Below are positions 56,061 through 64,000 of a stretch of 64,000 nucleotides of DNA, one piece after another. The DNA is from Geomonas azotofigens. Its GTDB lineage: Bacteria > Desulfobacterota > Desulfuromonadia > Geobacterales > Geobacteraceae. The stretch lies in assembly GCF_018919395.1 (NCBI RefSeq), contig NZ_JAHLME010000004.1, forward strand, positions 1-64,000, written 5' to 3'. Made by a program: the position numbers and the translations under genes. The notes below the pieces were generated by a model. It was given only the letters and a program-made list of their open reading frames with translations, did no database searches and was not told the origin of the DNA. Positions within the stretch are counted from its first letter, which is position 1. Every line of letters begins with the position of its first letter.

Positions 56061-57981
56061 ACTCAGGATAATCTCGCTGCTCTCCTTCACCCTGCTGGTG
56101 ATCGTGGCGGCACTATTGGCCTGGTCCTCCAGGGAGTTGGCCGTCGCCGAGCGCAACCACGTCGTGGCTGACCAGATCCAGGCCGCCGTGTTCCACCGGG
56201 TCACCGTGCGCGACGAGTACTTCATCTTCGGGCTGGAACGGGCCAGGCAGCAATGGTTCGCCGTCAACGAGGCAGCCACGCATCTGCTGGCGCAGGGGCT
56301 GCCCCAGGCCGATGACCAGCGCGCCAGGCAGATCCTGGAACGGAGCCGGCTCTCCCTGGCTGATTCGGTGCAGATATCGAAGCGCCTGGTTGAACAGATG
56401 CGGCGGGTCCCTGCCGCCGACTCGGCCGTAGCCCATCACGACGAGTTCGCCAGCCGGCTTTACAGCCAGATCATGCTCAGGGACTCGGCCCTCCAGCAAG
56501 ATGCGGTGAACCTGCAAACTCTGGCCCGTGATCGTTTTCAGCGCGCCAGCGACCGGATGATTTATCTCACCCTGCTGTTCGTCATCCTGATGGCGCTGGG
56601 CACCATCCTCAATTCGGCCTTCCTGACCGGGGTGCTGCATCGGCGGGTGGCGGCCATCAAACGGGGTGCGGACGTCATCGCCTCCGGGGACCTGAGCGGC
56701 GGCATCGAGGTCGAGGGCAACGACGAACTGTCGGAACTGGGCCGGGTCTTCAACAGCGTGACCCACAAGATCCGCGACTACACCCAGGCGCTTCACGACA
56801 GCGAGCAGCGCTACCGCATGCAGCTGCAGGAGTTGGCCAACATCTACACCCACACCCCGGTCGGGCTCTTCGCGGTGGACCGCGACCTCCGCTATTTGCG
56901 TATCAACGAGTACCTGGCGAGGCTCAACGGCAGGAGCATCTGCGAGCACGTGGGGCGCACGGTGGAGGAGGTCCTGGCACCGGGATTGGCCGCGCAACTG
57001 AAGGATGTCTGGCGCCCGGTCCTTGAGCGGGGGGAGTGCGTCCTGAACGTCGAACTGCAGGGGACTGCGGATCCCTCCGACCAGGCCCCGCGCCACTGGC
57101 TGGCGAGCTATCAGCCCCTTCTCTCCGAGGGGGGGAGCGTGGCCGGTCTCATGGGGGTGGTGCTGGAGATCACCGAACGCAAGCGGGCCGAGGAGATGAT
57201 GGACGGCGTGCGCCAGCACCTCGAGGAGGAGGTGCAGCAGCGGACGGCCAAGCTGCAGCTCATCAACGAGCACCTGACCCAGGAGATCGAGATCCGGAAG
57301 AGGGTGGAGGTCGAGCTCCTGGCGCAGCAGCAGAAGCTCCAGGACATGGCGCTGGACCTCGCCATGGCCGAGGAGCGCGAGCGTGACCGCATCGCCAGCG
57401 AGCTGCACGACCAGGTCGGCCAGCGGCTGATCCTGGCCAAGATCAAGCTGGACTCGTTGGCGAGCAGCGCCCCCGCGGGAGAGTGCGAGGCCGAGGCGGT
57501 CGGAGCCTTGGTACAGCAGACCATACAGGACATCAGGTCGCTCACCTTCCAGCTCCGCCCGCCGCTGCTGGCGAGCGCCGGGCTCGAGGCGGCGCTGCGC
57601 TGGCTCGGCGAGGAGCTTGCCGCCGACTTCGGGTTGCAAACAGAGTTCGACGATGACGGCAAGGATAAGACCTTGCCCTACGAGATCCGCTCCACCGTGT
57701 TCCAGGCCGTCCGCGAGCTCATGCTGAACGTGGTGAAACACGCCGGCACGCTGCAGTGCCGGGTCGCGTTGTTTAGGAGCGACGGGTTCCTGGTCATCGC
57801 GGTCGAAGACGACGGCATCGGCTGCGGCGCGGAGCAGGGTGAGGCGGAAACACGAGGCGGCGGCTTTGGCCTCGCCAACGTAAGGCAGAAGATACAGCAT
57901 CTGGGCGGGACTTTTACCATCACCAAAAAGGGAGCAGGCGGAACCCTGGCCACCATAACGGTGCCGCTCGGGTCAGGCTGA
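56044..57981 (+). CDS. NarL-type sensor histidine kinase (HAMP-PAS-HisKA_3)
   Basis: 645 residues from a GTG inside the end of the previous gene. Two membrane helices (about 8-28 and 175-198) flank a helical periplasmic sensor. HAMP follows, then a PAS domain (about 255-380), a coiled coil, the HisKA_3 phosphoacceptor (ERDRIASELHDQVGQRL, His about 455) and a NarL-type HATPase (AVRELMLNVVKHA, GGFGLANVRQKI). Works with the next gene, a NarL-type regulator. No strong Shine-Dalgarno, so translation is probably coupled. Confidence 0.88.
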   Translation: MTFARRLRIISLLSFTLLVIVAALLAWSSRELAVAERNHVVADQIQAAVFHRVTVRDEYFIFGLERARQQWFAVNEAATHLLAQGLPQADDQRARQILERSRLSLADSVQISKRLVEQMRRVPAADSAVAHHDEFASRLYSQIMLRDSALQQDAVNLQTLARDRFQRASDRMIYLTLLFVILMALGTILNSAFLTGVLHRRVAAIKRGADVIASGDLSGGIEVEGNDELSELGRVFNSVTHKIRDYTQALHDSEQRYRMQLQELANIYTHTPVGLFAVDRDLRYLRINEYLARLNGRSICEHVGRTVEEVLAPGLAAQLKDVWRPVLERGECVLNVELQGTADPSDQAPRHWLASYQPLLSEGGSVAGLMGVVLEITERKRAEEMMDGVRQHLEEEVQQRTAKLQLINEHLTQEIEIRKRVEVELLAQQQKLQDMALDLAMAEERERDRIASELHDQVGQRLILAKIKLDSLASSAPAGECEAEAVGALVQQTIQDIRSLTFQLRPPLLASAGLEAALRWLGEELAADFGLQTEFDDDGKDKTLPYEIRSTVFQAVRELMLNVVKHAGTLQCRVALFRSDGFLVIAVEDDGIGCGAEQGEAETRGGGFGLANVRQKIQHLGGTFTITKKGAGGTLATITVPLGSG

Positions 57982-57994
57982 TAAAGGGGGAAGC

Positions 57995-58645
57995 ATGAAG
58001 TTGAAGGTTCTGATCGCCGACGATCACGCCATCGTGCGCCAGGGGCTGCGTGCGCTGATAGACAAGGAAGACGACATGATGGTGAGCGCCGAGGCGGGGA
58101 CCGGCGCCGAGGCTATCAGCTTGACCCGGGAGGAGCGCCCCGACATCATCGTCATGGACATCTCCATGCCCGACACCAACGGCATCGATGCCACCCGCAG
58201 CATCACGGCTGCCTTCCCCGAGGTGAAGGTGCTGGCCCTGTCCATGGAGTCGGACCGCCGCTTCGTGGTCGAAGTGCTGAAGGCGGGGGCCAACGGCTAC
58301 GTGCTCAAGGATGCCGCCTTTTCCGAGCTCGCCACCGCCATCCGCGCCGTGGCCGCCGGTGAAACCTACCTCCCTTCGCGGGTGACCACCCTCTTGATCA
58401 AGGAGTACCTGCAGCGCATCCCCGAGGACGTTCCGGCGACCTACGAGAACCTCTCCACGCGGGAGAGAGAGATCCTGCAGCTCATCGCCAACGGCTCCAA
58501 CGCCAAGGAGATCGCCTTCGCCTTCGGCGTCAGCGTCAAGACCGTGGAGAACCAGCGCCACAGCATCATGAAGAAGCTCGACCTGTTCAGCATCGCCGAA
58601 TTGACCAAGTACGCCGTGCGCCAGGGGCTGACCTCCTTGAAGTGA
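57995..58645 (+). CDS. NarL/LuxR family response regulator
   Basis: 216 residues, with AAAGGGGG upstream. Receiver (LIADDHAIVR, phospho-Asp 55 in IVMDISMP) followed by a LuxR helix-turn-helix (LSTREREILQLIANG, AKEIAFAFGVSVKTVENQR). Target genes are not visible; the solute-binding protein operon itself is a natural candidate. Confidence 0.92.
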   Translation: MKLKVLIADDHAIVRQGLRALIDKEDDMMVSAEAGTGAEAISLTREERPDIIVMDISMPDTNGIDATRSITAAFPEVKVLALSMESDRRFVVEVLKAGANGYVLKDAAFSELATAIRAVAAGETYLPSRVTTLLIKEYLQRIPEDVPATYENLSTREREILQLIANGSNAKEIAFAFGVSVKTVENQRHSIMKKLDLFSIAELTKYAVRQGLTSLK

Positions 58646-58778
58646 GGCCCATCCCAAGGCCCGCGCTGCTTGTGATATGCCGCAGCCGGGCCTGCCGATT
58701 CACCTATTTATTTGCGGGTGCGCTTCACCGCATACTGGCGCAGTCTCAACTGCAACCCACGCGCGCCAGGGGTAGGAA

Positions 58779-59036
58779 ATGCACACGAAAGTCCAACCGG
58801 AGGAGGTCCGGGACTCCACGAAAGAGCAAGCGGACGAGGCGCGGGAGCCCTCCGGCGCCGCGACCGATCAGCCCGACGAGGCCCGCTGCCGCACCCAGTC
58901 GCTGGTCTCGGCGTTTTCCATGTGCCTGCTGAAGAAGCGTTCCTGCCCCTACGCCATGTCGTTCGGCCACCAATATTTGTGCCGGCATCCCAATCACACC
59001 AGGTTCCTGGTCCCTTCCCAAAAGCCTAAAAAGTAG
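58779..59036 (+). CDS. Small Cys-containing protein of unknown function
   Basis: 85 residues; GGGGTAGGAA precedes the ATG. A charged, disordered N-terminal half (many Glu, Asp and Gln) is followed by a basic half with four Cys (positions near 37, 49, 56 and 68) and several His, which could bind metal or form disulfides. No family recognised. Confidence 0.5.
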   Translation: MHTKVQPEEVRDSTKEQADEAREPSGAATDQPDEARCRTQSLVSAFSMCLLKKRSCPYAMSFGHQYLCRHPNHTRFLVPSQKPKK

Positions 59037-59077
59037 ACCGCGTCCTCCCTCGTCCCGGCATCCCCGCCATCTATCGC

Positions 59078-59105
59078 TTGACACGAAAGCGACCCACTAT
59101 ACACT
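59078..59105 (+). promoter_or_regulatory. Promoter of the CsbD cluster
   Basis: TTGACA (perfect -35), a 16-base spacer and TACACT, followed by an AT-rich stretch, about 140 bases before the CsbD start codon. Confidence 0.5.
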
Positions 59106-59246
59106 TGTCCAGTTGTAAATTAATAAAATCTAATATTTGAACAGCGCTTCCCCTGTCAGCCGTCGCGTCGATCGCCAGCAGAGCGACCGCAGTCACCATG
59201 CAACCTGCATCCTCCCGGCACAAAGGTATGACTCAGGAGGTACACC

Positions 59247-59426
59247 ATGAAAGCGAGTACGAAGGACCAAGCCAAAGGCAAAATGCATGAGTTGAAAGGA
59301 CAGGTAAAGGAATCGGCAGGAAAGACCACCCGTAACGTTTCCATGGAGCAGCAAGGCAGGGGGGAGAAAATCACCGGCAAGGTTGAGAAGAACGTCGGTA
59401 AGGCGGAGAAAAAACTGGAGAAATAA
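59247..59426 (+). CDS. CsbD family stress protein
   Basis: 59 residues; AGGAGG lies 6 bases before the ATG. The sequence is almost all charged and small residues (STKDQAKGKMHELKGQVKES, KITGKVEKNVGKAEKKLEK), the helical heptad-like pattern of CsbD/YjbJ stress proteins. These proteins are strongly induced by general stress; their molecular function is unknown. First of a group of very small genes. Confidence 0.85.
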   Translation: MKASTKDQAKGKMHELKGQVKESAGKTTRNVSMEQQGRGEKITGKVEKNVGKAEKKLEK

Positions 59427-59576
59427 CGCCACACCTGGCCTGCCACCGGGTGGAACAACGCTGCGGGGGGTGCCGTCACGGGACTTTCCCGGATGCCCGG
59501 TGGTGGCTGCGGTCGCTCTGCTGGTGATCGTGGCGTTACCTTGAGTGAAGCGAGCCGGTCAAAGAGGAGGTCCTTC

Positions 59577-59768
59577 ATGCCGCTGGTACATGTCCTACTG
59601 GTTCTGATCGTGGTCGGCGTTTTGCTGTGGCTCGTCAACACCTACATCCCCATGGCGGGGTCGATCAAGTCGATACTCAACGCCGTCGTCGTCATCGTGG
59701 TCGTGCTCTGGCTTCTGAACGTCTTCGGACTCATGGACAACCTGACGAGGCTCAGAGTGGGTAAGTGA
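59577..59768 (+). CDS. Thivi_2564-like small membrane protein
   Basis: 63 residues; GAGGAGG lies 7 bases before the ATG. Two hydrophobic helices (VHVLLVLIVVGVLLWLVN and SILNAVVVIVVVLWLL) joined by a YIPMAGSIK loop. The pattern fits the Thivi_2564 family of unknown function. Lies between CsbD and another micro-membrane protein. Confidence 0.78.
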   Translation: MPLVHVLLVLIVVGVLLWLVNTYIPMAGSIKSILNAVVVIVVVLWLLNVFGLMDNLTRLRVGK

Positions 59769-59822
59769 CAACAGGCAACCGGGAGCCGCGGCAGGTAACT
59801 GGAGGTTCCCAAAGGAGGCAAC

Positions 59823-59972
59823 ATGCTCTGGACGATCGTAGTGATACTTCTGGTACTGTGGCTGCTGGGACTGGTAACCAGCTACACCTTGGGCGGGTTC
59901 ATCCATCTGTTGCTGGTCATCGCCATTATCATCGTTATACTGAACCTGATACAGGGACGCAGGCCTCTATAG
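59823..59972 (+). CDS. Lmo0937-like micro membrane protein
   Basis: 49 residues; AAAGGAGG lies just before the ATG. Two helices (TIVVILLVLWLLGLV and HLLLVIAIIIVILNLI) joined by TSYTLGGFI, and a basic end (QGRRPL). The pattern fits the Lmo0937 family, commonly next to CsbD and other stress genes. The last codons end in TAG at 59972. Confidence 0.8.
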   Translation: MLWTIVVILLVLWLLGLVTSYTLGGFIHLLLVIAIIIVILNLIQGRRPL

Positions 59973-60045
59973 CCAGAGAGGCTGCGGCAAAGACAACGGG
60001 ACGGGGTGTCAAACCGTCTCGACACGGTACGAGGGGGAGCCGCCA

Positions 60046-60867
60046 GTGAAAACAGTGTTAACACTCTTAGCAGTTCTTGCCGCCTTGCCGGCCTTCGCCG
60101 CCGGCCCTGACGCCATGCCGGGAATGGACGCCGCGGTGCCCGCCTCCCCCGGTTACGTGATGAAGCGCCCCATGGCGGGCCAGATGATGCGCTCCCCGGA
60201 GCACCAACTGATGATGGCCTACCACAAAAACGTAGCGAACTTCGGCCGTCTGCTCTACAGGGCGGCGGAAGAAGGGGCCACGGTCTCGCCGCAGCTGGCG
60301 CGGGTGGCGGTGGCCGAGATGAGGCGCAGCGTCGATGAGATGGAGAAGTACCGCGCGTCCGTAGCGGGGCAGATGCCCCCCGAGCGGCAGCGCATGATGG
60401 ACGGGCACCTGGTGCAGGTGAAGAGCCACCTGAGGGAGCTGGAGCTGGTGGTGCGGCAGGACCGGATCGACTCCGAACAGGTGAAGCGGCTTGTCGAGCC
60501 GATGCTTTCCGGTCGCGGTGCCCCCGACTGCGCCCCCGGGAGGGGAAGCGGGGACGGGTGGCGCGGCGGGGCTCCCGGGCCCGGCATGATGATGGAACGG
60601 ATGCTGGGTAAGGTGAAGGAGCAGGACGCGGAGCTGGCGGCGCGGGTGCGCGAGATGGAACAGGCGCCGCGCGAGAAGAAGCTGGATCTCCTGGCGGCAA
60701 TCGTGGCCAGTATGGTGCGGCAGCGGGCCGAGATGACGGAGGAGATGGAGAAAAACCACCACGAGATGATGCACCGGTTCGGGCCGATGCCGCAGCAAGA
60801 GATGAATGAGGATGACTCCGACGACGAGGACCATGGCTGGAACGGCGACGAGTCGGACGAGGATTGA
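60046..60867 (+). CDS. Met-rich periplasmic protein of unknown function
   Basis: 273 residues from a GTG (GGGGGAG upstream). Signal peptide to about residue 18 (LPAFAA). Met-rich throughout (MAGQMMRSPEHQLMM, GPGMMMERMLGKV) with His spots and a Glu/Asp-rich tail (EDDSDDEDHGW). Helical in the middle. Met/His/acid-rich periplasmic proteins often bind metals such as copper; that is inference. No family recognised. Confidence 0.7.
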   Translation: MKTVLTLLAVLAALPAFAAGPDAMPGMDAAVPASPGYVMKRPMAGQMMRSPEHQLMMAYHKNVANFGRLLYRAAEEGATVSPQLARVAVAEMRRSVDEMEKYRASVAGQMPPERQRMMDGHLVQVKSHLRELELVVRQDRIDSEQVKRLVEPMLSGRGAPDCAPGRGSGDGWRGGAPGPGMMMERMLGKVKEQDAELAARVREMEQAPREKKLDLLAAIVASMVRQRAEMTEEMEKNHHEMMHRFGPMPQQEMNEDDSDDEDHGWNGDESDED

Positions 60868-60908
60868 CCGGTAACGGTGCGGCGCGTGCCGCACGTGTCT
60901 GACACCAA

Positions 60909-60956
60909 AAGAGGCCGGCGCATGGGAGGTGATCTTCTTTCCCGCGCCGGCCTCTT
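60909..60956. terminator. Long-stem terminator between convergent genes
   Basis: AAGAGGCCGGCGC pairs with GCGCCGGCCTCTT (13 bp), enclosing a second small stem (GGGA/TCCC). It can serve both the Met-rich gene on the plus strand and the GGDEF-EAL gene on the minus strand. Confidence 0.75.
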
Positions 60957-60986
60957 CTCGTTTGCCGAACCGCCAGCCTGACCTTT

Positions 60987-63557
60987 TCAGAACTGCTTCG
61001 CCTGCATCCGCCCCCGGGGGTTGTGCAGGAAGTTGGCCTTCTCCTTGAGCAGCGCGGTTATCGTCCGTACCGGTACCGGGCGGCTGAAGTAGTACCCTTG
61101 CGCCTCTTCGCTCCCCTCTGCCTGCAGCCAGGCCAGTTGCGACGCGTTCTCCACCCCCTCGGCGATCACCTTGAGCTGCATGCTGCGCCCGATGCTGATC
61201 ACCGCCCGCACCACGGCCGCGTTATCGCTGTCGCGGGCGATGTTGCGGATGAAGGACTGGTCGATCTTCAGTTTGTCCACCGGCAGCTTCTTTAAATAGC
61301 TGAGGCTCGAGTAACCGGTGCCGAAATCGTCGATGGAAAGCTGCAGCCCGAGCGCCTTCATGGCAGCCATGCTCCCCAGCACCCGCTGCGGGTCGCTCAT
61401 GATGGTGGCCTCGGTGAGCTCAAGCTCCAGGGACTCGGGCGGGATGCCGGTCTCCAGCAGCGAGGCCTCGATGGTCTCCTCGAAGTCGCGGTGCTGGAAA
61501 AAGCTGGCGGAAAGGTTGACCGCCGCCGATACCTGCCCAAGCCCCTGCTGCTGCCACTGGCGCAGCTGCCGGCAGACGGTGGGGATGATCCACTTGCTGA
61601 TCTGGTGCAACAGGCCGCTGTCCTCGGCGGTCTGGATGAAATACTCGGGCATCATCAGGCCGTGCACGGGGTGCTGCCAGCGGATCAGTGCCTCCATGCT
61701 GCAGAAGTGGCCGGTGGCCAGGTCCACCTTGGGCTGGTAGTGGAGCACGAACTCGTCGTGTTCCAGAGCGTGCCGCAACTCGGCCTCCAGGGCGAAGCGC
61801 TGGTTGGCCATCTCGTTGAGCCTGTGGGTGAAGAACTCGAAGTTGTTCCCCCCTCCTTTCTTGGCGTGGTACATGGCGATGTCGGCGTGCTTCAGGAGGG
61901 AGAGGTAGTCCTTGCCGTCCTCGGGGTAGATGCTGATGCCGATGCTCGGGGTCACGATGACGTTGGTCCCCGGGAGCGGGAAGCCGGCATTGATGATCTT
62001 TTCCGCCACTACGGTCGTCTCGGTTACGCCGCAGTCCCAGAGCACCACCACGAACTCGTCGCCGCCGAGCCGGGCCACCACGTCGCAGGAGCGGGTGCAG
62101 TCTCCGAGCTTGCGCGCCGCCGACTGCAACAGTCGGTCCCCCACGTCGTGCCCCAGCGAGTCGTTGATCTGCTTGAAACCGTCGATGTCGAGGAACAAAA
62201 GGGCCACGCTGGTGCGCGTTTTCTGGGCCACCTTGAGGACGTCCTCGATCCTGGCGTAGAGGGTACTGCGGTTGGGGAGCTTGGTGAGCGGGTCGTGGTG
62301 GGCGAGGAAAAAGATGTTTTCCTCGGCGCGCTTGATGTCGGTGATGTCGAGGATGAAACCGTCCAGGCGGGATATCGCGATGCGGTTCCCCTTGCGGACC
62401 CGTTGCACCGCGCAGTTGTTGAGGATCCAGCGTATCGACCCGTCCTTGTGCATGATCCGGTGCCGGATCGGGTCCTGGTCTTCTCCAGCGAAGATGCTGT
62501 TGAGGAACTGGACCACCTGGTTGCGGTCCTCCTCGTGGATCATGGTGAACCACAAAAGGGGATCGCGGTAGTACTCCTCCGGGCTGTACCCGGTGATATC
62601 CAGGCACTTGGGGCTGTGGTAGATGGACTTGATGTCGCCGTCCTCGAAGCGGACGCTGTAGACGTACTCGTTGATATTGCTGACGATGGTGCGACACTGC
62701 TCCTCGCTTTTCAAAAGCGCTTCCTCCGCGTTCTTGCGCACCGTGATGTCGCGGATGTTGAACTGCAGCACCTTGCTCCGGTCGATACGGTAGCCGGTGA
62801 CCACCACCTCGACGATGACGCCGCGGCCGTCGCGCGTGGCGAGGCGCAGGTCGTCGTTGTGCAGGTAATCCCGGTGCTGGAGCACCGCGAACTCGGCGTC
62901 GCTCGCGGCGAGGGGGGTGAGGGGGGGGACTTCCCAGAGCAGCTTTCCCACCAGTTCGTCCCGTTGGTATCCCAGCATCTCGGTGAGGTAGGGGTTGACG
63001 TCGTGTATCTCGCCGGTGCCGGCGTCGACGATCATGATGCCGTCCTTGGCGGCCTCGAAGAGACCGCGGTAGCGCGCCTCCGTGATCTGCAGGGCCTTGG
63101 CGGCCTTCTCGCTTTCGGTGATCTCTATCAGGGCGAGCCTGATCTCGGAGCCGTCCCGGCAGGGGATGGCCTCGATGCGTAGCTGTTGCAACGCGTTGCC
63201 GGCGTCGGAGAGCAGGGCGTTGCAGGAGTTTCTCTGGTTCGAGGCGAGCAGGCGCTCGAAAAAGTCGGCCAGCGGCCGGCGTGAGCTCTCGCTGAACAGG
63301 TCCGCGAACGGGCGCCCGATCAGGGAGTCGCGCTCCACGCCGAGCATCTGTGCCCCGGTAAGGTTGACGGCGCGGATCACCCCGAAGCGGTCCAGGGTGA
63401 TGTGGGCAACCGGTGCATGCTCGTAAAGGTCGGCATACAGCTTGAGTTCCGCAGCGAGTTCGTTGCGGGAAAGGCGCGTGGCCTTGGCGGTTTTTTTCGA
63501 GTTGCTTTTTTCGGAACGAATCCGGGTGGTACTCTTCGTTCCTACTGCTCCGCTCAT
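60987..63557 (-). CDS. PAS-GGDEF-EAL cyclic-di-GMP signalling protein
   Basis: 856 residues from the ATG at 63557 (GGAGGAG upstream). There is no membrane helix. Three PAS domains (about 35-150, 155-275 and 285-410) precede GGDEF and EAL. The cyclase site is intact (RLGGDEF), and the phosphodiesterase has SMEALIRW, DDFGTGYSSLSYL and KIDQSFI, so either activity is possible. The RxxD inhibitory site before GGDEF is not seen where expected. Transcribed alone, divergently from the flavoprotein gene. Confidence 0.9.
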   Translation of the reverse strand: MSGAVGTKSTTRIRSEKSNSKKTAKATRLSRNELAAELKLYADLYEHAPVAHITLDRFGVIRAVNLTGAQMLGVERDSLIGRPFADLFSESSRRPLADFFERLLASNQRNSCNALLSDAGNALQQLRIEAIPCRDGSEIRLALIEITESEKAAKALQITEARYRGLFEAAKDGIMIVDAGTGEIHDVNPYLTEMLGYQRDELVGKLLWEVPPLTPLAASDAEFAVLQHRDYLHNDDLRLATRDGRGVIVEVVVTGYRIDRSKVLQFNIRDITVRKNAEEALLKSEEQCRTIVSNINEYVYSVRFEDGDIKSIYHSPKCLDITGYSPEEYYRDPLLWFTMIHEEDRNQVVQFLNSIFAGEDQDPIRHRIMHKDGSIRWILNNCAVQRVRKGNRIAISRLDGFILDITDIKRAEENIFFLAHHDPLTKLPNRSTLYARIEDVLKVAQKTRTSVALLFLDIDGFKQINDSLGHDVGDRLLQSAARKLGDCTRSCDVVARLGGDEFVVVLWDCGVTETTVVAEKIINAGFPLPGTNVIVTPSIGISIYPEDGKDYLSLLKHADIAMYHAKKGGGNNFEFFTHRLNEMANQRFALEAELRHALEHDEFVLHYQPKVDLATGHFCSMEALIRWQHPVHGLMMPEYFIQTAEDSGLLHQISKWIIPTVCRQLRQWQQQGLGQVSAAVNLSASFFQHRDFEETIEASLLETGIPPESLELELTEATIMSDPQRVLGSMAAMKALGLQLSIDDFGTGYSSLSYLKKLPVDKLKIDQSFIRNIARDSDNAAVVRAVISIGRSMQLKVIAEGVENASQLAWLQAEGSEEAQGYYFSRPVPVRTITALLKEKANFLHNPRGRMQAKQF

Positions 63558-63677
63558 GGGCTCCTCCGTGTTGTCGGCCAAATGAGGTTTGCGGCTAGTT
63601 TCGATGCTGTGATTCCAGTGGGTTACCCGTAGGGGGGCGGTCACTCTCCTAATTGGTCCGGCGCCCCTGTCGTTATT

Positions 63678-63707
63678 ATGATAAAAATGATAAGGGAAAA
63701 GGAGCAA
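63678..63707 (-). promoter_or_regulatory. Possible promoter of the GGDEF-EAL gene
   Basis: On the minus strand TTGCTC, an 18-base spacer and TATCAT lie in the AT-rich part of the divergent gap, about 120 bases from the start codon. Tentative. Confidence 0.35.
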
Positions 63708-63805
63708 AAGTGCACCGGGAATTATCGAAACAAAGGTTCATTTAGCCCCTGCAATGGGCGATATTTCAGCATGTTGCGGGGTGGCAGCCTGAAACGGGAA
63801 CGGCC

Positions 63806-64000
63806 ATGATCACCAACGACCTGGAACCATTGCCGGATAACGAGGAGAACCGTTTGCTTGCGGCGAACGTGCATCCCGAGGGGTGGTGCAACCCGCAACC
63901 CGCGGAGCGCTACAACCTTGTCGTCGTGGGTGCCGGAACCGCCGGCCTGGTCTGCGCGGCGGGCGCCGCCGGCCTCGGAGCGCGGGTGGCCCTTGTCGAA
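63806..64000 (+). CDS. Flavin-dependent disulfide oxidoreductase, 3'-truncated
   Basis: 65 codons to the window end, starting at the ATG at 63806. An N-terminal stretch (HPEGWCNPQP) is followed by the FAD-binding Rossmann motif VVVGAGTAGLVCAAGAA and a beta strand ending ALVE, as in mercuric reductase and dihydrolipoamide dehydrogenase-type proteins. The active-site disulfide lies beyond the window, so the substrate cannot be told. Confidence 0.7.
   Translation, partial: MITNDLEPLPDNEENRLLAANVHPEGWCNPQPAERYNLVVVGAGTAGLVCAAGAAGLGARVALVE

Noticed and set aside
63558-63805. Possible c-di-GMP riboswitch upstream of the GGDEF-EAL gene, as often seen in Geobacter
   Set aside because: The GEMM core (GCAAACC and GGACGCAAAGCC) is not found on either strand of the gap.

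Overview
The window looks like a chromosomal segment of a high-GC member of the Geobacterales (Geobacter, Citrifermentans or Geomonas type). This is inferred from the density of hybrid histidine kinases with Cache, CHASE and PAS sensors, a short CxxCH cytochrome, an exosortase, an M-box-controlled MgtA pump, dispersed GC-rich palindromic repeats, and long high-GC genes full of antisense shadow frames. No 16S rRNA or other marker is present, so the genus is not fixed.

Layout. 1-5.4 kb is visibly more AT-rich than the rest. It carries a 5'-truncated fibronectin-III surface protein, a small secreted protein, a 64-residue protein with a sorting-signal-like C-terminus, and an exosortase. This block ends beside a D-arm-less tRNA-Phe relic that still has its terminator, which suggests an old integration boundary. 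5.7-7.2 kb holds a PsiE-like membrane protein and a secreted protein. 7.4-21.2 kb is a signalling array of six histidine kinases, four of them in one tight operon, with a sixth convergent to them. 21.4-24.4 kb holds an unknown membrane-anchored protein, a DUF4337 protein and a secreted protein.

24.6-28.7 kb is a magnesium module on the minus strand: an M-box riboswitch with its own terminator, then mgtA, then an EIIA-like protein whose phospho-histidine position is Asp. 29.4-32.0 kb is a single gene fusing a cyclic-nucleotide-binding domain, a degenerate sigma54-activator-like ATPase domain and a NapH-like polyferredoxin membrane domain. 32.2-39.9 kb is a minus-strand operon: TetR regulator, ABC1/UbiB-like kinase, ABC ATPase, FtsX-type permease, LolA-like periplasmic protein and outer-membrane barrel. 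It is preceded by a good promoter flanked by two similar palindromes and contains two REPIN-like elements.

40.3 kb has a three-heme cytochrome. 40.8-54.8 kb is a five-gene envelope operon: a YdbH/AsmA-like bridge protein, a YdbL-like (DUF1318) lipoprotein, a 2750-residue exported TPR protein with a C-terminal CHAT protease domain, an SH3-like protein and an M48 metalloprotease. 55.0-58.6 kb is a lipoprotein solute-binding protein with a NarL-type kinase/regulator pair and no transporter genes. 59.2-60.9 kb is a cluster of stress-type micro-proteins (CsbD, Thivi_2564-like, Lmo0937-like) plus a Met-rich periplasmic protein. 61.0-63.6 kb is a PAS-GGDEF-EAL protein, and the window ends in the start of a flavin disulfide oxidoreductase.

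The most novel-looking parts are the CHAT/YdbH-YdbL operon, the cNMP-ATPase-polyferredoxin fusion, the MgtA/phosphosite-less EIIA pair, and the exosortase cassette beside the tRNA relic. Functional calls come from reading motifs by eye; no database search was run.
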